A stretch of DNA of 64,000 bases from Methanomassiliicoccaceae archaeon. GTDB lineage: Archaea > Thermoplasmatota > Thermoplasmata > Methanomassiliicoccales > Methanomethylophilaceae. This document shows, one piece after another, positions 1 through 9,104 of this stretch (position 1 is the stretch's first letter; each line of letters opens with the position of its first letter). A model generated the notes under the pieces. It made no database searches. It was not told the origin of the DNA and saw only the letters and a program-made list of their open reading frames with translations. Position numbers and translations under genes: made by a program. The DNA lies in NCBI GenBank assembly GCA_034928305.1, contig JAYFOZ010000003.1:62001-126000 (forward strand). The letters run 5' to 3'.

Positions 1-243
1 GACCGCAATGAATCTGGGCCCGAACCTGTCTTGCAGAATGCCTCCGAAGAGTATCCCTATGACGAATGCCGATAACATCACCGACGAAACAAGGGCTATG
101 TCGGCCGGAGACCTTTCCAGATATTCGGCAACGGGTGCCTTGAAAACCGCCCACATGTATATGACCCCGGCACATAGTTGCACTATCATTCCTGCAATCA
201 GTATCGCGTATCGTTTCCTCAACTGTGGTGCGTTGCTTTCCAT
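1..243 (-). CDS. OFA-family MFS transporter, N-terminal part (runs off the left edge)
   Basis: The complement strand is open from an ATG at 243 to base 1 and gives 81 residues. It starts MESNAPQLRKRYAIL, followed by a hydrophobic helix with the pattern GMIVQLCAGVIYMWAVF. This resembles the first transmembrane helix of oxalate/formate antiporter-like (OFA) major facilitator proteins. A second membrane segment (about residues 50-65) leads into a loop DRFGPR, the usual MFS helix 2-3 motif. Substrate cannot be told from this fragment. The promoter lies in the AT-rich stretch above 243, shared with the divergent gene at 705. The rest of the gene is outside the window. Confidence 0.75.
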   Translation of the reverse strand, partial: MESNAPQLRKRYAILIAGMIVQLCAGVIYMWAVFKAPVAEYLERSPADIALVSSVMLSAFVIGILFGGILQDRFGPRFIAV

Positions 244-704
244 AGGTATCCCGCTATTTTTTACAACCTTCAAGTGAGTTGTAGTATAATAAATTGCGTA
301 CATTAATGTATTATAATGTACATTGTATTATAATTATAATCATCGTGTGACGCTCAGAAAGTGATTGTCTCCTGTATTGCGTGTCATTAGGGCCGCATAT
401 GGACGATGATTGTTTCAGATTTCGCCAAAGTCGATATCGATTGCGGTCTCGGCCTCGGTTCACCGCGAGCTTGCTGGCATCTGAAAGATGTTTGATTGCA
501 TTTTGTATGCTATTTCGATGTATGTTGCCCGAGACCGGATCATAGGATCTACCACTTCGTTTTCTTCATCGATCGGACTTTTTCCCGAGAAAGAAAAAGC
601 TCTGCTTCGCGAGTAATGCGCCGACGACCGAAATTGCATACGATGGGCTCATCGAACCTGGAAAATAAAAGCAAATTAATACGTCCGCTGTACTGGGCAG
701 ATAC
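244..704. other. Intergenic region without a recognised gene
   Basis: This 461-base gap separates the divergent OFA transporter (start 243) and the PAPS-reductase-like gene (start 705). Bases 280-345 are strongly AT-rich and hold a palindrome (298-321). Close to the right-hand gene, AAATTAAT at 673-680 is a plausible TATA box that would start transcription almost at the ATG. Short open frames at 496-717 (+) and 549-734 (-) have neither protein-like composition nor family resemblance. No tRNA or other RNA fold was recognised. Confidence 0.5.
298..321. promoter_or_regulatory. Inverted repeat, possible operator of the OFA transporter
   Basis: GTACATT at 298-304 and AATGTAC at 315-321 are perfect inverted 7-base arms separated by 10 bases. 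The repeat lies 55 bases upstream of the OFA transporter start, in the AT-rich promoter region. A dimeric repressor site is the natural reading. No regulator gene is adjacent. Confidence 0.4.
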
Positions 705-2636
705 ATGGCGGCCGTGAGACTTGGTAAAAATCATCTCAGATGGTGCGGGGGATGCAACCTCCCGATAATGGAAAGCAAAAACTGTCCCGTATGCGGTTCT
801 CAGACGGATGAAGTTGTCCTGACCCCGCCTGCAGACTCACGCCCAGCGTTCGACCAAGACATCGAAAAAATACGCGGAATAATCGATGCGACCTACGGAG
901 AAGGTTCGGGAAACGCGGTCATACCTGACGATCATATCGTAATTCTTAACAAAGTACCCGGTCTCGACCGCATGGACGAGGTCGTATGCGACGGTACAGT
1001 CATAGCGACCATGAGGTTCGACCTCGGCGCCGGATGGAAATGCATATTGAGGATGCAGGGCGCGATGCGCCTAGAAGGGACCCTCAGCAAAGGGTATGTG
1101 ATCTGCGACGACGGCGCCGTCAAGTTCGTCCAGGAAAGCAAAAACCTAATGGCCCCCGGCGTTAACTCCGTACATCCGGATGTAAAAACAGGCGACGAGG
1201 TCGTCATAATTACTGCGGACGGCAAAGTCATAGCTGCAGGCAGCGCCAAGATGCCGGCCTCGGAGATGGTCGGAGGGAAAGGCGTGGCCGTCAAACCGAG
1301 ATGGTACAAACCCGAAGAAAAGCTTCAGCGCCCTGCAAGGCATGATTGGAAAGAAGTCGTCGAAGCCAACAGGGAAGTTATAGGCAAAAGGGTCGAAGAA
1401 GCTGTCGGATTCATAAAGAACACGATTGAGAAGAACCAGATTCCCGCCATTGTCTCTTTCTCCGGCGGCAAGGACAGCCAGGCCTGTCTGCTCCTGACAC
1501 TGGACGCGGGGCTTAAACTGCCTGTGCTTTTCGTCGACACCGGACTAGAGTTCGACGAGACCGTTCTGTTTGTTCACGATACCGTAAAAAGACACGACCT
1601 GGAACTTATCGAAGAAAAGGCTCCGACCGATGCCTTCTTCGGGAACCTCGTGTATTTCGGACCTCCCGCAAAAGACTACAGATGGTGCTGCAAGACGAAC
1701 AAGCTCGGGCCTACTGTCGGAGCTATCAACAAGAACTTCCCGAACGGTGTGCTCTCATTCATTGGACAAAGAAAATACGAATCCGAGGCCAGGAACGCCA
1801 AGCCCCGCATTTGGAGGAACCCCTGGACACCGGGGCAGCTCGGAGCGTCGCCGATACAGAACTGGTCCGCGATGCACGTATGGCTATACATCTTCAGCAA
1901 AGAGGAACCGTTCAACGTCTGGTACACCAGAGGGCTTGACAGGATCGGATGTTTCCTCTGCCCCGCATCGGACCTTGCAGAGTTCGATGCGATAGAGGGA
2001 AAAAGCGCAAGATTTACACAATGGGATGAATATTTGGATAAATATGCAGAGGACCACGGCCTACCGCCCGAATGGAAAAAGTTCGGCCTATGGAGATGGA
2101 AGTCGGCCCCTGCGTCCATACGCGAGGAGATCGAGAGGGTGACAGGCAAAAAGGTTTCCGAAATCGTAAAACAAAATACGTCGGGAGACGGTGGCCCGCT
2201 GAAGATCAAGATCCAAGAAGGATATTCGCCGTGCTCCATGGGATACAGCGTAGAGGCCGCGCTTTCCAGGCCGATAGATCTGAAGAAGGTCAAACCGTTC
2301 TGCCACTCGCTCGGCTGGGTGGTCGAGGAGGACCCCGACGGCGAATACCTCTCCGCAAACTACGTTACGATATACCGTGAGGGCGCGATCTCGTCGAAGG
2401 CCAATGTGGAGAGTGACGCAAGGAAACGCGTTCACCAGGCCTGGCAAGCGGTAGTCCGCGCAGAACAGTGCGTGGGATGCGGCCTGTGCGCCACGAGATG
2501 CAGGCCCGGGGCGATGTATATGGAGAATGGAAAAGTGCAGATAAACGAGGATAACTGCATATTCTGCAGGGAATGCTTCGGCCCCTGCCCGTCGGCCGAC
2601 TTCTCGGAGGGCGCCGACACGGACTTCGAGCAATGA
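705..2636 (+). CDS. PAPS-reductase-family protein with zinc ribbon, PUA and two [4Fe-4S] motifs
   Basis: This 643-residue protein starts with a zinc ribbon (C14xxC17, C27xxC30). A PUA-like domain follows at about 140-205. The PP-loop domain carries SGGKDS at 253-258, typical of phosphoadenosine phosphosulfate reductase-family enzymes. The C-terminal end has two ferredoxin motifs, [11 protein letters not shown] and [12 protein letters not shown]. This multi-domain form is known from archaea and methanogens. It may reduce (adenylyl-)sulfate or handle sulfur for biosynthesis; the PUA domain also leaves RNA thiolation possible. Serine acetyltransferase and cysteinyl-tRNA synthetase follow directly, which favours a role in cysteine/sulfur supply. 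The ATG at 705 is preceded by a TATA-like AAATTAAT about 28 bases upstream, implying a very short leader. Confidence 0.85.
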   Translation: MAAVRLGKNHLRWCGGCNLPIMESKNCPVCGSQTDEVVLTPPADSRPAFDQDIEKIRGIIDATYGEGSGNAVIPDDHIVILNKVPGLDRMDEVVCDGTVIATMRFDLGAGWKCILRMQGAMRLEGTLSKGYVICDDGAVKFVQESKNLMAPGVNSVHPDVKTGDEVVIITADGKVIAAGSAKMPASEMVGGKGVAVKPRWYKPEEKLQRPARHDWKEVVEANREVIGKRVEEAVGFIKNTIEKNQIPAIVSFSGGKDSQACLLLTLDAGLKLPVLFVDTGLEFDETVLFVHDTVKRHDLELIEEKAPTDAFFGNLVYFGPPAKDYRWCCKTNKLGPTVGAINKNFPNGVLSFIGQRKYESEARNAKPRIWRNPWTPGQLGASPIQNWSAMHVWLYIFSKEEPFNVWYTRGLDRIGCFLCPASDLAEFDAIEGKSARFTQWDEYLDKYAEDHGLPPEWKKFGLWRWKSAPASIREEIERVTGKKVSEIVKQNTSGDGGPLKIKIQEGYSPCSMGYSVEAALSRPIDLKKVKPFCHSLGWVVEEDPDGEYLSANYVTIYREGAISSKANVESDARKRVHQAWQAVVRAEQCVGCGLCATRCRPGAMYMENGKVQINEDNCIFCRECFGPCPSADFSEGADTDFEQ

Positions 2637-2682
2637 TGTCCGCACAGGAATAATAAATAAACCAAATCCATTCTGGTCAACC

Positions 2683-3330
2683 ATGATTATCGACCCGGAG
2701 GACTTGGCCGCCGCAATGGAGCTAGATCCTGCCCTCATTGACGAAGATGACGCCGTAAGATTCCACCACGGCCTGCACGCCGTTTCCATGTACAGAGAGA
2801 GTCACAAACTCTGGCTCCAGGGCAAGCTCAAGGATGCCCGTGAGATAAACTACCGGGCCCACCAGCTCACCGGATGCGACATACACCCCGGCGCTACGAT
2901 AGGCAAGAGGTTCTTCATCGACCACGCCACCGGAGTCGTGATAGGCGAGACCGCGGTGATAGGCGACGATGTCGTGATCTACCAGGGAGTAACTCTGGGA
3001 GGAGTCTCTTTCTCCAAAGGCAAAAGGCACCCTACAGTGGGAAACCATGTCGTCATCGGGGCCAATGCCACCGTCCTCGGAGACATAAAGATAGGCGATA
3101 GGGTGCGCATAGGCGCCGGGTCGGTCGTCCTTAAAGACGTCCCCAACGGATGCACGGTTGTCGGTGTACCGGGCAAAGTGATCAGAAAGGCAGGCGTTGC
3201 CGGATGCGAGGACGAACTGAAGCACAACGAGCTTCCCGATCCCGTCAAGGACCGCTGCAACGACCTGGAGAGGGAACTTGACAGCCTGAAAAAAGAGGTG
3301 TCGGAGCTCAAGAAGCTGATCAAGGGCTGA
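2683..3330 (+). CDS. cysE: Serine O-acetyltransferase
   Basis: The 215-residue product has an N-terminal helical part and a left-handed beta-helix built from hexapeptide repeats (about residues 60-165). Typical segments are [22 protein letters not shown], split around the catalytic histidines, and YQGVTLGG. It acetylates L-serine with acetyl-CoA, giving O-acetylserine for cysteine synthesis. The last 40 residues are charged and heptad-like ([17 protein letters not shown]), a likely coiled coil for oligomerisation. It lies 46 bases after the PAPS-reductase-like gene and 45 bases before cysS, so the three may be expressed together. No O-acetylserine sulfhydrylase is adjacent; the MetY homologue at 60582 is the only related enzyme in the window. 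Confidence 0.92.
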   Translation: MIIDPEDLAAAMELDPALIDEDDAVRFHHGLHAVSMYRESHKLWLQGKLKDAREINYRAHQLTGCDIHPGATIGKRFFIDHATGVVIGETAVIGDDVVIYQGVTLGGVSFSKGKRHPTVGNHVVIGANATVLGDIKIGDRVRIGAGSVVLKDVPNGCTVVGVPGKVIRKAGVAGCEDELKHNELPDPVKDRCNDLERELDSLKKEVSELKKLIKG

Positions 3331-3375
3331 TTGGGTCCGATTTATCTATTACCTACGACATAGAGGTCCGATCCG

Positions 3376-4779
3376 ATGTCGATACTGATCAAGAACACGC
3401 TTTCTGGAGCAAAAGAAGAATTCGTCCCCCATGAGGACGGAAAGGTGAAAATCTACGTGTGCGGCGTCACCGTGTACGACGACATCCATATGGGACATGC
3501 TCGCAGCATGATCGTTTTCGATATGATCGTCAGATATCTGAGGCACTGCGGTTACGAAGTTACGCATGTCACCAACTTTACAGATGTTGACGATAAGATC
3601 ATCAGAAGGGCCGCCGAAGAGGGCGTCGAAGCATTAGAGCTCTCCGCCCGTTACGTAAAGCACTATTTCGAGGACGCTGCCAAGCTGGGAGTGCACAAGG
3701 CCGACATCTACCCAAAGGCAAGCGAGGAGATGGGGCCCATAATAGAAATGGTCAAAGAGATCATCGATAAAGGTTTCGGTTACACCACCGAGGACGGGAG
3801 CGTTTACTTTTCGGTGGATAAGGTCAAAAACTACGGAAGGCTCACGAAACAGAAGATCGAGGACATGGAATCCTCGGGAAGGGTCGCCCTGGATGAGCAG
3901 AAGAGGAACCCCATGGACTTCGCGATATGGAAGGCAGCTAAGCCGGGAGAGGTGTCCTGGGACTCCCCATGGGGATCGGGCCGCCCTGGCTGGCACATCG
4001 AGTGTTCTGCTATGATACGCAAGTATCTCGGCGACGAGATCGATATCCACGGCGGAGGCAACGACCTGATATTCCCGCACCATGAGAATGAGATCCTCCA
4101 GACAGAGGCCGTGACGGGGAACCCGCTTTCGAAATATTGGATGCACAACGGGATGTTGCAGGTCCAGGGCGAGAAGATGTCGAAATCCCTGGGCAATTTC
4201 TTCAGGGTACGCGACGTATCTCAGAAATTCGACCAGTATGCCATACGTTTTTACTTCCTCAATACGCACTACATGAGCCCGCTCCTCTACAGCGAGGACA
4301 TGCTGACCGAAGCGAGAACGTCTTTGGACAGGCTTACCAATAACTACACGGACCTTAAAGCGTACGTTAAACAGGGCCCATCGGGCGATGGGGATGTTTG
4401 CGACCTGACGGACGAATACAGAAGCAATTTCATGGATTCGATGAACGACGATTTCAACACCAGGGCCGCCATCGAAGTGATGTTCCAGCTTGCGAGGGTC
4501 ACCAACAAGTCCATGTCGGAAGGCACACTCAGCAAAGAGGGTGCGGCTAAGTTCGTCAAGCTACTGGGAGAATTCAACGGAATCTTGGGGATATTCCCCG
4601 AGGACGACGGAGGCGACGACGGAACCCTCGATTCGATAATGCAGATACTCATAGACCTTAGAGCAGAGCTCAGGAAGCGCAAAGCGTACGATCTGTCAGA
4701 CCTTATCCGCGACAGGCTTGGGGATGCAGGCGTCCGTCTTGAGGACGCCGGGGACGGAGTAAAATGGAAAAAGATCTGA
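3376..4779 (+). CDS. cysS: Cysteinyl-tRNA synthetase
   Basis: This 467-residue class I aminoacyl-tRNA synthetase has the HIGH signature as HMGH (in DDIHMGHARS) and the KMSKS loop in GEKMSKSLGN. Zinc ligands are in the expected places: the cysteine of YVCGVTVYD, the cysteine in HIECSAM, and the histidine/glutamate in HHENEI. The C-terminal DALR-type helical domain is present. Length is normal. Its presence means that this organism can charge tRNA-Cys directly, rather than relying only on the SepRS/SepCysS route of some methanogens. The end of the gene overlaps the start of the radical SAM gene by 16 bases, so the two are probably translated from one transcript. Confidence 0.95.
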   Translation: MSILIKNTLSGAKEEFVPHEDGKVKIYVCGVTVYDDIHMGHARSMIVFDMIVRYLRHCGYEVTHVTNFTDVDDKIIRRAAEEGVEALELSARYVKHYFEDAAKLGVHKADIYPKASEEMGPIIEMVKEIIDKGFGYTTEDGSVYFSVDKVKNYGRLTKQKIEDMESSGRVALDEQKRNPMDFAIWKAAKPGEVSWDSPWGSGRPGWHIECSAMIRKYLGDEIDIHGGGNDLIFPHHENEILQTEAVTGNPLSKYWMHNGMLQVQGEKMSKSLGNFFRVRDVSQKFDQYAIRFYFLNTHYMSPLLYSEDMLTEARTSLDRLTNNYTDLKAYVKQGPSGDGDVCDLTDEYRSNFMDSMNDDFNTRAAIEVMFQLARVTNKSMSEGTLSKEGAAKFVKLLGEFNGILGIFPEDDGGDDGTLDSIMQILIDLRAELRKRKAYDLSDLIRDRLGDAGVRLEDAGDGVKWKKI

Positions 4780-5798
4780 TAGTTCGTAAAAAATCAGAGC
4801 TGGCACTCGGCGGTCCCGTTAAACTGCCGGAGGGTTATGTGCTGCCTTGGAGGCTTTCTCGCTCTACGGCAGGACCTGGAGCGGGTTCCGCCGGAGCCGT
4901 GTTCTCTTTCGAAGGTGTCCGGGTAAAAAAGGCAGTAAAGTACGATTCGGGAGATTTTGAACTCCACGACGACGGAGATACCATGTCGCTGACCCGTGGC
5001 GGCAGACCTTTCCTTGAAAGAGTTAAATTAGAGCCTGTGGTCTATCATTGCCCCGAACAGGCATTCTTCAATCTGGACCAGCGTTGCATATATCATTGCG
5101 CTTTCTGCGCCTCCCCGAGACTTGGTAACGATGTTACAAAAAACCTGACCGATGATAAGATCGTATCGATGGTCAGGAAGGCCTTGGACGACGGAATGAC
5201 CATCAATGCCATTTCATTGACAAGCGGTGTGGTTGGAAGCCCCGAAGAGACCGTGGGAAGATTTGTCTCCTGTGTCAAAGCGCTCAGAGCGGAATTCCAC
5301 GACATACCCATAGGCGTAGAACCTTATGTCTCTTCTAAAGAAGACGTGCTGAAATTAAAAAATGCAGGCGCGACCGAGATAAAACTGAACATTGAATCGC
5401 CAAGCCGCGATATATTCGAAAAGGTGTGTCCCGAACTAGGATTCGACGAGATACTGGCACATTTGAGCGACTCGGTTAAGATATTCGGAAAGGGCAACGT
5501 TCAATCGAACATGATATACGGAATGGGCGATACGGACGAGGAGGTGCTTTCGATGGTTGAAACCCTATGTTCCATGGGAATAATACCGGTCCTAAGAGCG
5601 CTGAGGATCGGAGACCTGAGCCGCAGCAGCTTGGAGTCTGCAATAGGCAAGACTGTGCCAGTGACCGCGGACCGCTCAATATATCTAGTTTCTGAACAGA
5701 AGAAGATAATGGAGAAGTACGGGCTGTCATCGGCACGTTGCCTGACCATGTGCAACAGGTGCGGATGCTGCGACCTGGTTCCTTTCAAAGACCTTTGA
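4764..5798 (+). CDS. Radical SAM protein of unknown function
   Basis: The 344-residue protein has a radical SAM cluster motif C108xxxC112xxC115 (CIYHCAFC), preceded by a glycine/alanine-rich N-terminal region. The C-terminus is cysteine-rich (CLTMCNRCGCC), which could bind a second iron-sulfur cluster. A TIM-barrel-like run follows the motif, with ISLTSG and VEPYVSS strands. I do not recognise the substrate. The start ATG at 4764 lies inside the end of cysS and has GGAG five bases upstream, which supports it. Being fused transcriptionally to cysS suggests, but does not prove, a job in tRNA, cysteine or cofactor metabolism. Confidence 0.8.
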   Translation: MEKDLIVRKKSELALGGPVKLPEGYVLPWRLSRSTAGPGAGSAGAVFSFEGVRVKKAVKYDSGDFELHDDGDTMSLTRGGRPFLERVKLEPVVYHCPEQAFFNLDQRCIYHCAFCASPRLGNDVTKNLTDDKIVSMVRKALDDGMTINAISLTSGVVGSPEETVGRFVSCVKALRAEFHDIPIGVEPYVSSKEDVLKLKNAGATEIKLNIESPSRDIFEKVCPELGFDEILAHLSDSVKIFGKGNVQSNMIYGMGDTDEEVLSMVETLCSMGIIPVLRALRIGDLSRSSLESAIGKTVPVTADRSIYLVSEQKKIMEKYGLSSARCLTMCNRCGCCDLVPFKDL

Positions 5799-5908
5799 TA
5801 TTCCGGAACAAGGTACGTATCCGGAGCGATACGCCGTTCGCCGGAAAGACATCTCTCGAACTCATATTCAGCGGAGCTGATGTTGTGCCAGCGGCATCAA
5901 CGCATCGA

Positions 5909-6829
5909 TCAAATGTCCGATATGCGGCTTTTAAGCATCTTTTCGTACTCACATGCCTTGCATACCTTGCCCACGCAAGGCTCCCCGCATGTACAGGTGT
6001 TAAGCTCAACCGATGGGTATTTCTCATAAAGCATCGGTTTTATCTCGTCGTACGAAGCGAGGATGCTGAACTTGATTCCGGGAGTCCTGTATTCCAGATT
6101 GTCTATGGTATCGCGGTACTGGTTCCTCAGCGCCTCTGTCCAGTATGGACACTCCCCGTCCCAGAACGGTATCCCGGCCACAATGGCATATAGGAGCGAT
6201 TCCGATTCCGGAATCGTCCTCAGGGGATGGAACCTCGGTATAAGTCCCGCCCTTATCCTTTCATGAGGGCCGAGCCTTGCAAGGCGTTCCACGTCTCCGC
6301 GGGCAAAATCCATCATGATCGATTGTGCCATATCATCGAGGTTGTGTCCCGTAGCTAAAAATCTGGCGCCCATCTTTCTCGCCTCGTCGTTCATCAGCTT
6401 GCGTCGGAACACGCCGCAATACGTGCACGGGCTATTCTCTCCCGTTACAGAAGAAACGGAGTCCATTGTCAAACCCAACTCGGAGAACGAACGGATGCTG
6501 AGCGGGATGTCGCCCGCGGTGCAGTATTCCTTTACGATCTCGACGCTTGGCGGGCGGTAGCCTTCTATCCCTTCGTCGATTGTTATCACATGAATTTTGA
6601 CATCGGGACGGCGCCCGAAAACATCGTTCAGAATTTTCAACGTGACCATACTGTCCTTACCGCCGGATACTGCAACGGCGATCGTGTCCCCGGACCTTAC
6701 ATCGATCTGCTTGCGTATCTCCTTCTTAACCCTCTTCTCTACATATTTCATGAAGTGCTCGCCGCAGAGGTGCGAACCGTTGTAGACGATGAACGTCACG
6801 GCTTCCGAGGAGCAGAGGTCGCATCTCAT
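5909..6829 (-). CDS. ncsA: tRNA 2-thiolation enzyme, NcsA/Ncs6/TtcA family
   Basis: This 306-residue protein opens with a zinc motif (CDLCSSEA ... LCGEHF). It then has the PP-loop AVSGGKDS at about residues 52-59, the CTYCGVFRR segment and ATGHNLDD, and closes with a second zinc knuckle (CTCGEPCVGKVCKAC). This layout is that of the archaeal NcsA / eukaryotic Ncs6-Ctu1 group. Those enzymes adenylate U34 of tRNAs and insert sulfur, using a [4Fe-4S] cluster held by cysteines of the core. It ends 110 bases from the convergent radical SAM gene and starts four bases after the end of the orc1/cdc6 gene, so it is probably the last gene of that transcript. Confidence 0.88.
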   Translation of the reverse strand: MRCDLCSSEAVTFIVYNGSHLCGEHFMKYVEKRVKKEIRKQIDVRSGDTIAVAVSGGKDSMVTLKILNDVFGRRPDVKIHVITIDEGIEGYRPPSVEIVKEYCTAGDIPLSIRSFSELGLTMDSVSSVTGENSPCTYCGVFRRKLMNDEARKMGARFLATGHNLDDMAQSIMMDFARGDVERLARLGPHERIRAGLIPRFHPLRTIPESESLLYAIVAGIPFWDGECPYWTEALRNQYRDTIDNLEYRTPGIKFSILASYDEIKPMLYEKYPSVELNTCTCGEPCVGKVCKACEYEKMLKSRISDI

Positions 6830-6833
6830 TTTA

Positions 6834-8018
6834 TCATATCTCTTCCGCCGATGCCACCGTTCTTCCCTCCAGCAAAGCCTCGAGCTTCTTGGCCAGCACC
6901 TTTGAAGGGATATCGGGCAGCGAGATGTAGGTCGAGCGACCCCCTTCCTTCTCGCTTCTTACAACCGTCTCCAGAATGTTCTGCCGGTCCATGTCCTGCA
7001 CGTAGGTCCAGAACTGCGTGTGCTTTCTAGGCTCGTGGCCATACTCTTCGCACACGACCGCATACGTCTTTTCGGCGACTGTGATGCCGATGTAGAGATT
7101 ACTCTTCATGGCCCTTGCGATAGCCAGGAGCGCAAGCTTCCTATTGGTGTCCAGCCCTGTGAGTTTGCTTTCTGTGACGACGCTGTTTATGTTGGCCTTC
7201 GCTTCTCTGACATCCTCGGTGTCGATAAACCCCTGCGGATGGCCCTCGGCTATGGCGGCCGAGTCTCTGAGAAGTTCGATGGCGAACCTCGCGTCCCCGA
7301 ATTCGGAGGCCACGTCTGCTATCAGTTCGATCACATCGTCGGAGTATCTTCCGCCGATAAGAGACTCTTCCGCCCTGACCTTGGCTATTGAATACAGCTC
7401 GTCCCTGGCGTACTTGTCGAAAGTTATTGCGTTGCCCCTCCCAAACGTAGACATAGACGCTTCATCGAGCATCCCATAAATGGAATGCTGCGATATCAAT
7501 ATCAGGGATATTCCCGCTTTACCTCTGGCCACATCGGAAAAACGTGTAAGCTGATAAACCAGATCGACGTTGTTCTTCTTCAAGAGCACATCGACCTCGT
7601 CCAGCACTATGATCACAGGAACGCTTCCGGATTCGATGTGGGCGGTGAACGCCCTCATCATCTCGTCTGACGAGAATCCTCTTTCCGGAAAACCTTTATC
7701 GAAATGCCTCAGAAGCTCAAGTATCACTCCGGCCTCGGTATTTCTGTTCCTACAGTTGACGAATATCACATCTATCGGCCTTCCCGACCTGGATAAATGC
7801 CTGGCTGTGTTTTCGCAGAAACGTTTCGCGGTCGCCGTTTTACCGGTACCGACGTTGCCTGTCAAAAACGCATAGCTGGCCGTTCCGCTCTCGGCGAGAG
7901 GGCGGAAGTACATCTCCAGACGGGACATCTGCCCTTCTCTGTGGACCAGCCTCTCCGGTACGTAATTGAAGGAGAGCTTATCCATATCGCGGATGACCGT
8001 AGATGCCTTGTCGAACAT
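6834..8018 (-). CDS. cdc6: Orc1/Cdc6-type replication initiator
   Basis: This 394-residue AAA+ ATPase has Walker A GNVGTGKT at 54-61 and Walker B VIIVLDEVD around 135-143. Sensor 1 is at LILISQHS, and a C-terminal winged-helix region spans about 290-390. It binds origin DNA and loads the MCM helicase. The gene follows the NIF3-like gene with a one-base gap and precedes ncsA by four bases, so the start of transcription is probably at 8983-9080, divergent from the clamp-loader gene rfcS. Archaeal origins often lie beside this gene. No clear ORB repeats were seen in the small flanking gaps. Confidence 0.9.
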   Translation of the reverse strand: MFDKASTVIRDMDKLSFNYVPERLVHREGQMSRLEMYFRPLAESGTASYAFLTGNVGTGKTATAKRFCENTARHLSRSGRPIDVIFVNCRNRNTEAGVILELLRHFDKGFPERGFSSDEMMRAFTAHIESGSVPVIIVLDEVDVLLKKNNVDLVYQLTRFSDVARGKAGISLILISQHSIYGMLDEASMSTFGRGNAITFDKYARDELYSIAKVRAEESLIGGRYSDDVIELIADVASEFGDARFAIELLRDSAAIAEGHPQGFIDTEDVREAKANINSVVTESKLTGLDTNRKLALLAIARAMKSNLYIGITVAEKTYAVVCEEYGHEPRKHTQFWTYVQDMDRQNILETVVRSEKEGGRSTYISLPDIPSKVLAKKLEALLEGRTVASAEEI

Positions 8019-8019
8019 T

Positions 8020-8982
8020 TCAGTTCCTGCTGTGGCGTATCAGGCCCGAGCATCCGAAGACCTCGATTCCTTTCTCCTCCCACACATCGCATATCAGGTT
8101 TATACCTATAGAATCGGACGCCATGTGGCCCGATATTACAAGATTGATGCCTGCCTTCCTGGCTTCTTCTATGTGGCTCTCCGGGAAGTGCATCCCCACT
8201 ACAGTACCGACCCCGGCCTGCGAGAACTTATCGTATATCTCCTTGGGCCCGGAGGTTCCGCCGGTCATCTTGGCAACCGCTCTTCCGCACCTGTTGTCTT
8301 TGCTCCCTACTATGATCGTGGGAGGATTGTTATATTTAGCTGCCTGGATCATCTCCGGTTCCTTGAGTAGTCTGTCGACTATGTCCCCCAAATTCCTGGG
8401 CTGGAGGTCTTCCAGCAATCTGTCCATATGCTTCTGCACCATATTATCGGCCGGAGAATGGATATTGAACATCGGGATGCCCAGAAGAGTTGCGGCGTCC
8501 GAGGACTGATTGAAATTGGAGCCCATTACGTTCCTGAGAACCTCGTCCATCCTCGGCTTCATCAGCGATTCACAGACATTTATCGGCACCCCCTCGGAGG
8601 CGTACATATCGGTCTGCATGCGCATGACCTCCGGGAACGGGACCTTGGACATGCCGGTCGGGTGGTGTGCTACGACAGCGGATATGGTCTGTCCTTTCTC
8701 CCTGAGCCTGTCGGCCAGGAGCATTTCTCCGGTACCTATGTCGATGCCCCACATGAACCTCTCGGCTTCCAGTTCCTTCGATTCCTCGATAAGCGCTGAA
8801 AATCTCGAATCGGCATATGGGTTCCAGAGCCTCTCCTGATCGTACAACTGCTTCTTATCGTCGGAAAGCGAGTCGAATTTGGCCTTCTCCTCTTTTATGG
8901 CTATATCCACTTCGGCCTGGGAACGAGGGTCGTTCTTCTTACCTGTCTCGATAGCCAGTTTGTAGGCCTCGTATATCTTCAT
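8020..8982 (-). CDS. NIF3-like metal-binding protein
   Basis: The 320-residue protein has two signatures of the NIF3 (NGG1p-interacting factor 3 / DUF34) family: VVAHHPTGM at about residue 123 and, near the C-terminus, ISGHMASDSIG. These supply the histidines and acidic residues of the dinuclear metal site. The function of the family is unsettled; annotations as GTP cyclohydrolase are not secure. The first 75 residues are a helical, charged extension not usual in short NIF3 proteins. It heads the transcript that continues into orc1/cdc6. Confidence 0.7.
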   Translation of the reverse strand: MKIYEAYKLAIETGKKNDPRSQAEVDIAIKEEKAKFDSLSDDKKQLYDQERLWNPYADSRFSALIEESKELEAERFMWGIDIGTGEMLLADRLREKGQTISAVVAHHPTGMSKVPFPEVMRMQTDMYASEGVPINVCESLMKPRMDEVLRNVMGSNFNQSSDAATLLGIPMFNIHSPADNMVQKHMDRLLEDLQPRNLGDIVDRLLKEPEMIQAAKYNNPPTIIVGSKDNRCGRAVAKMTGGTSGPKEIYDKFSQAGVGTVVGMHFPESHIEEARKAGINLVISGHMASDSIGINLICDVWEEKGIEVFGCSGLIRHSRN

Positions 8983-9104
8983 GAGTTCCCGAATGTAAAA
9001 CAGACGTATAATCTATTCTTACCTGCGCTATGAAACCTTTTTGTCCGCTCAAGAAAAAAGCAGGGTAAATTTATCATAGAATGAACAGATTGACCATTGA
9101 TAAA

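Noticed and set aside
496-734. Small protein genes in the 244-704 gap (frames 496-717 plus and 549-734 minus)
   Set aside because: They overlap the next gene or each other, have irregular composition and no family resemblance.
1676-2789. Long open frames antisense to the PAPS-reductase-like gene
   Set aside because: They are shadows caused by codon bias in a well-supported gene on the other strand.
8983-9080. Replication origin beside orc1/cdc6 and rfcS
   Set aside because: The gap is only 98 bases, and I could not find ORB-like repeats or a strong AT-rich unwinding element; it is better read as a divergent promoter.
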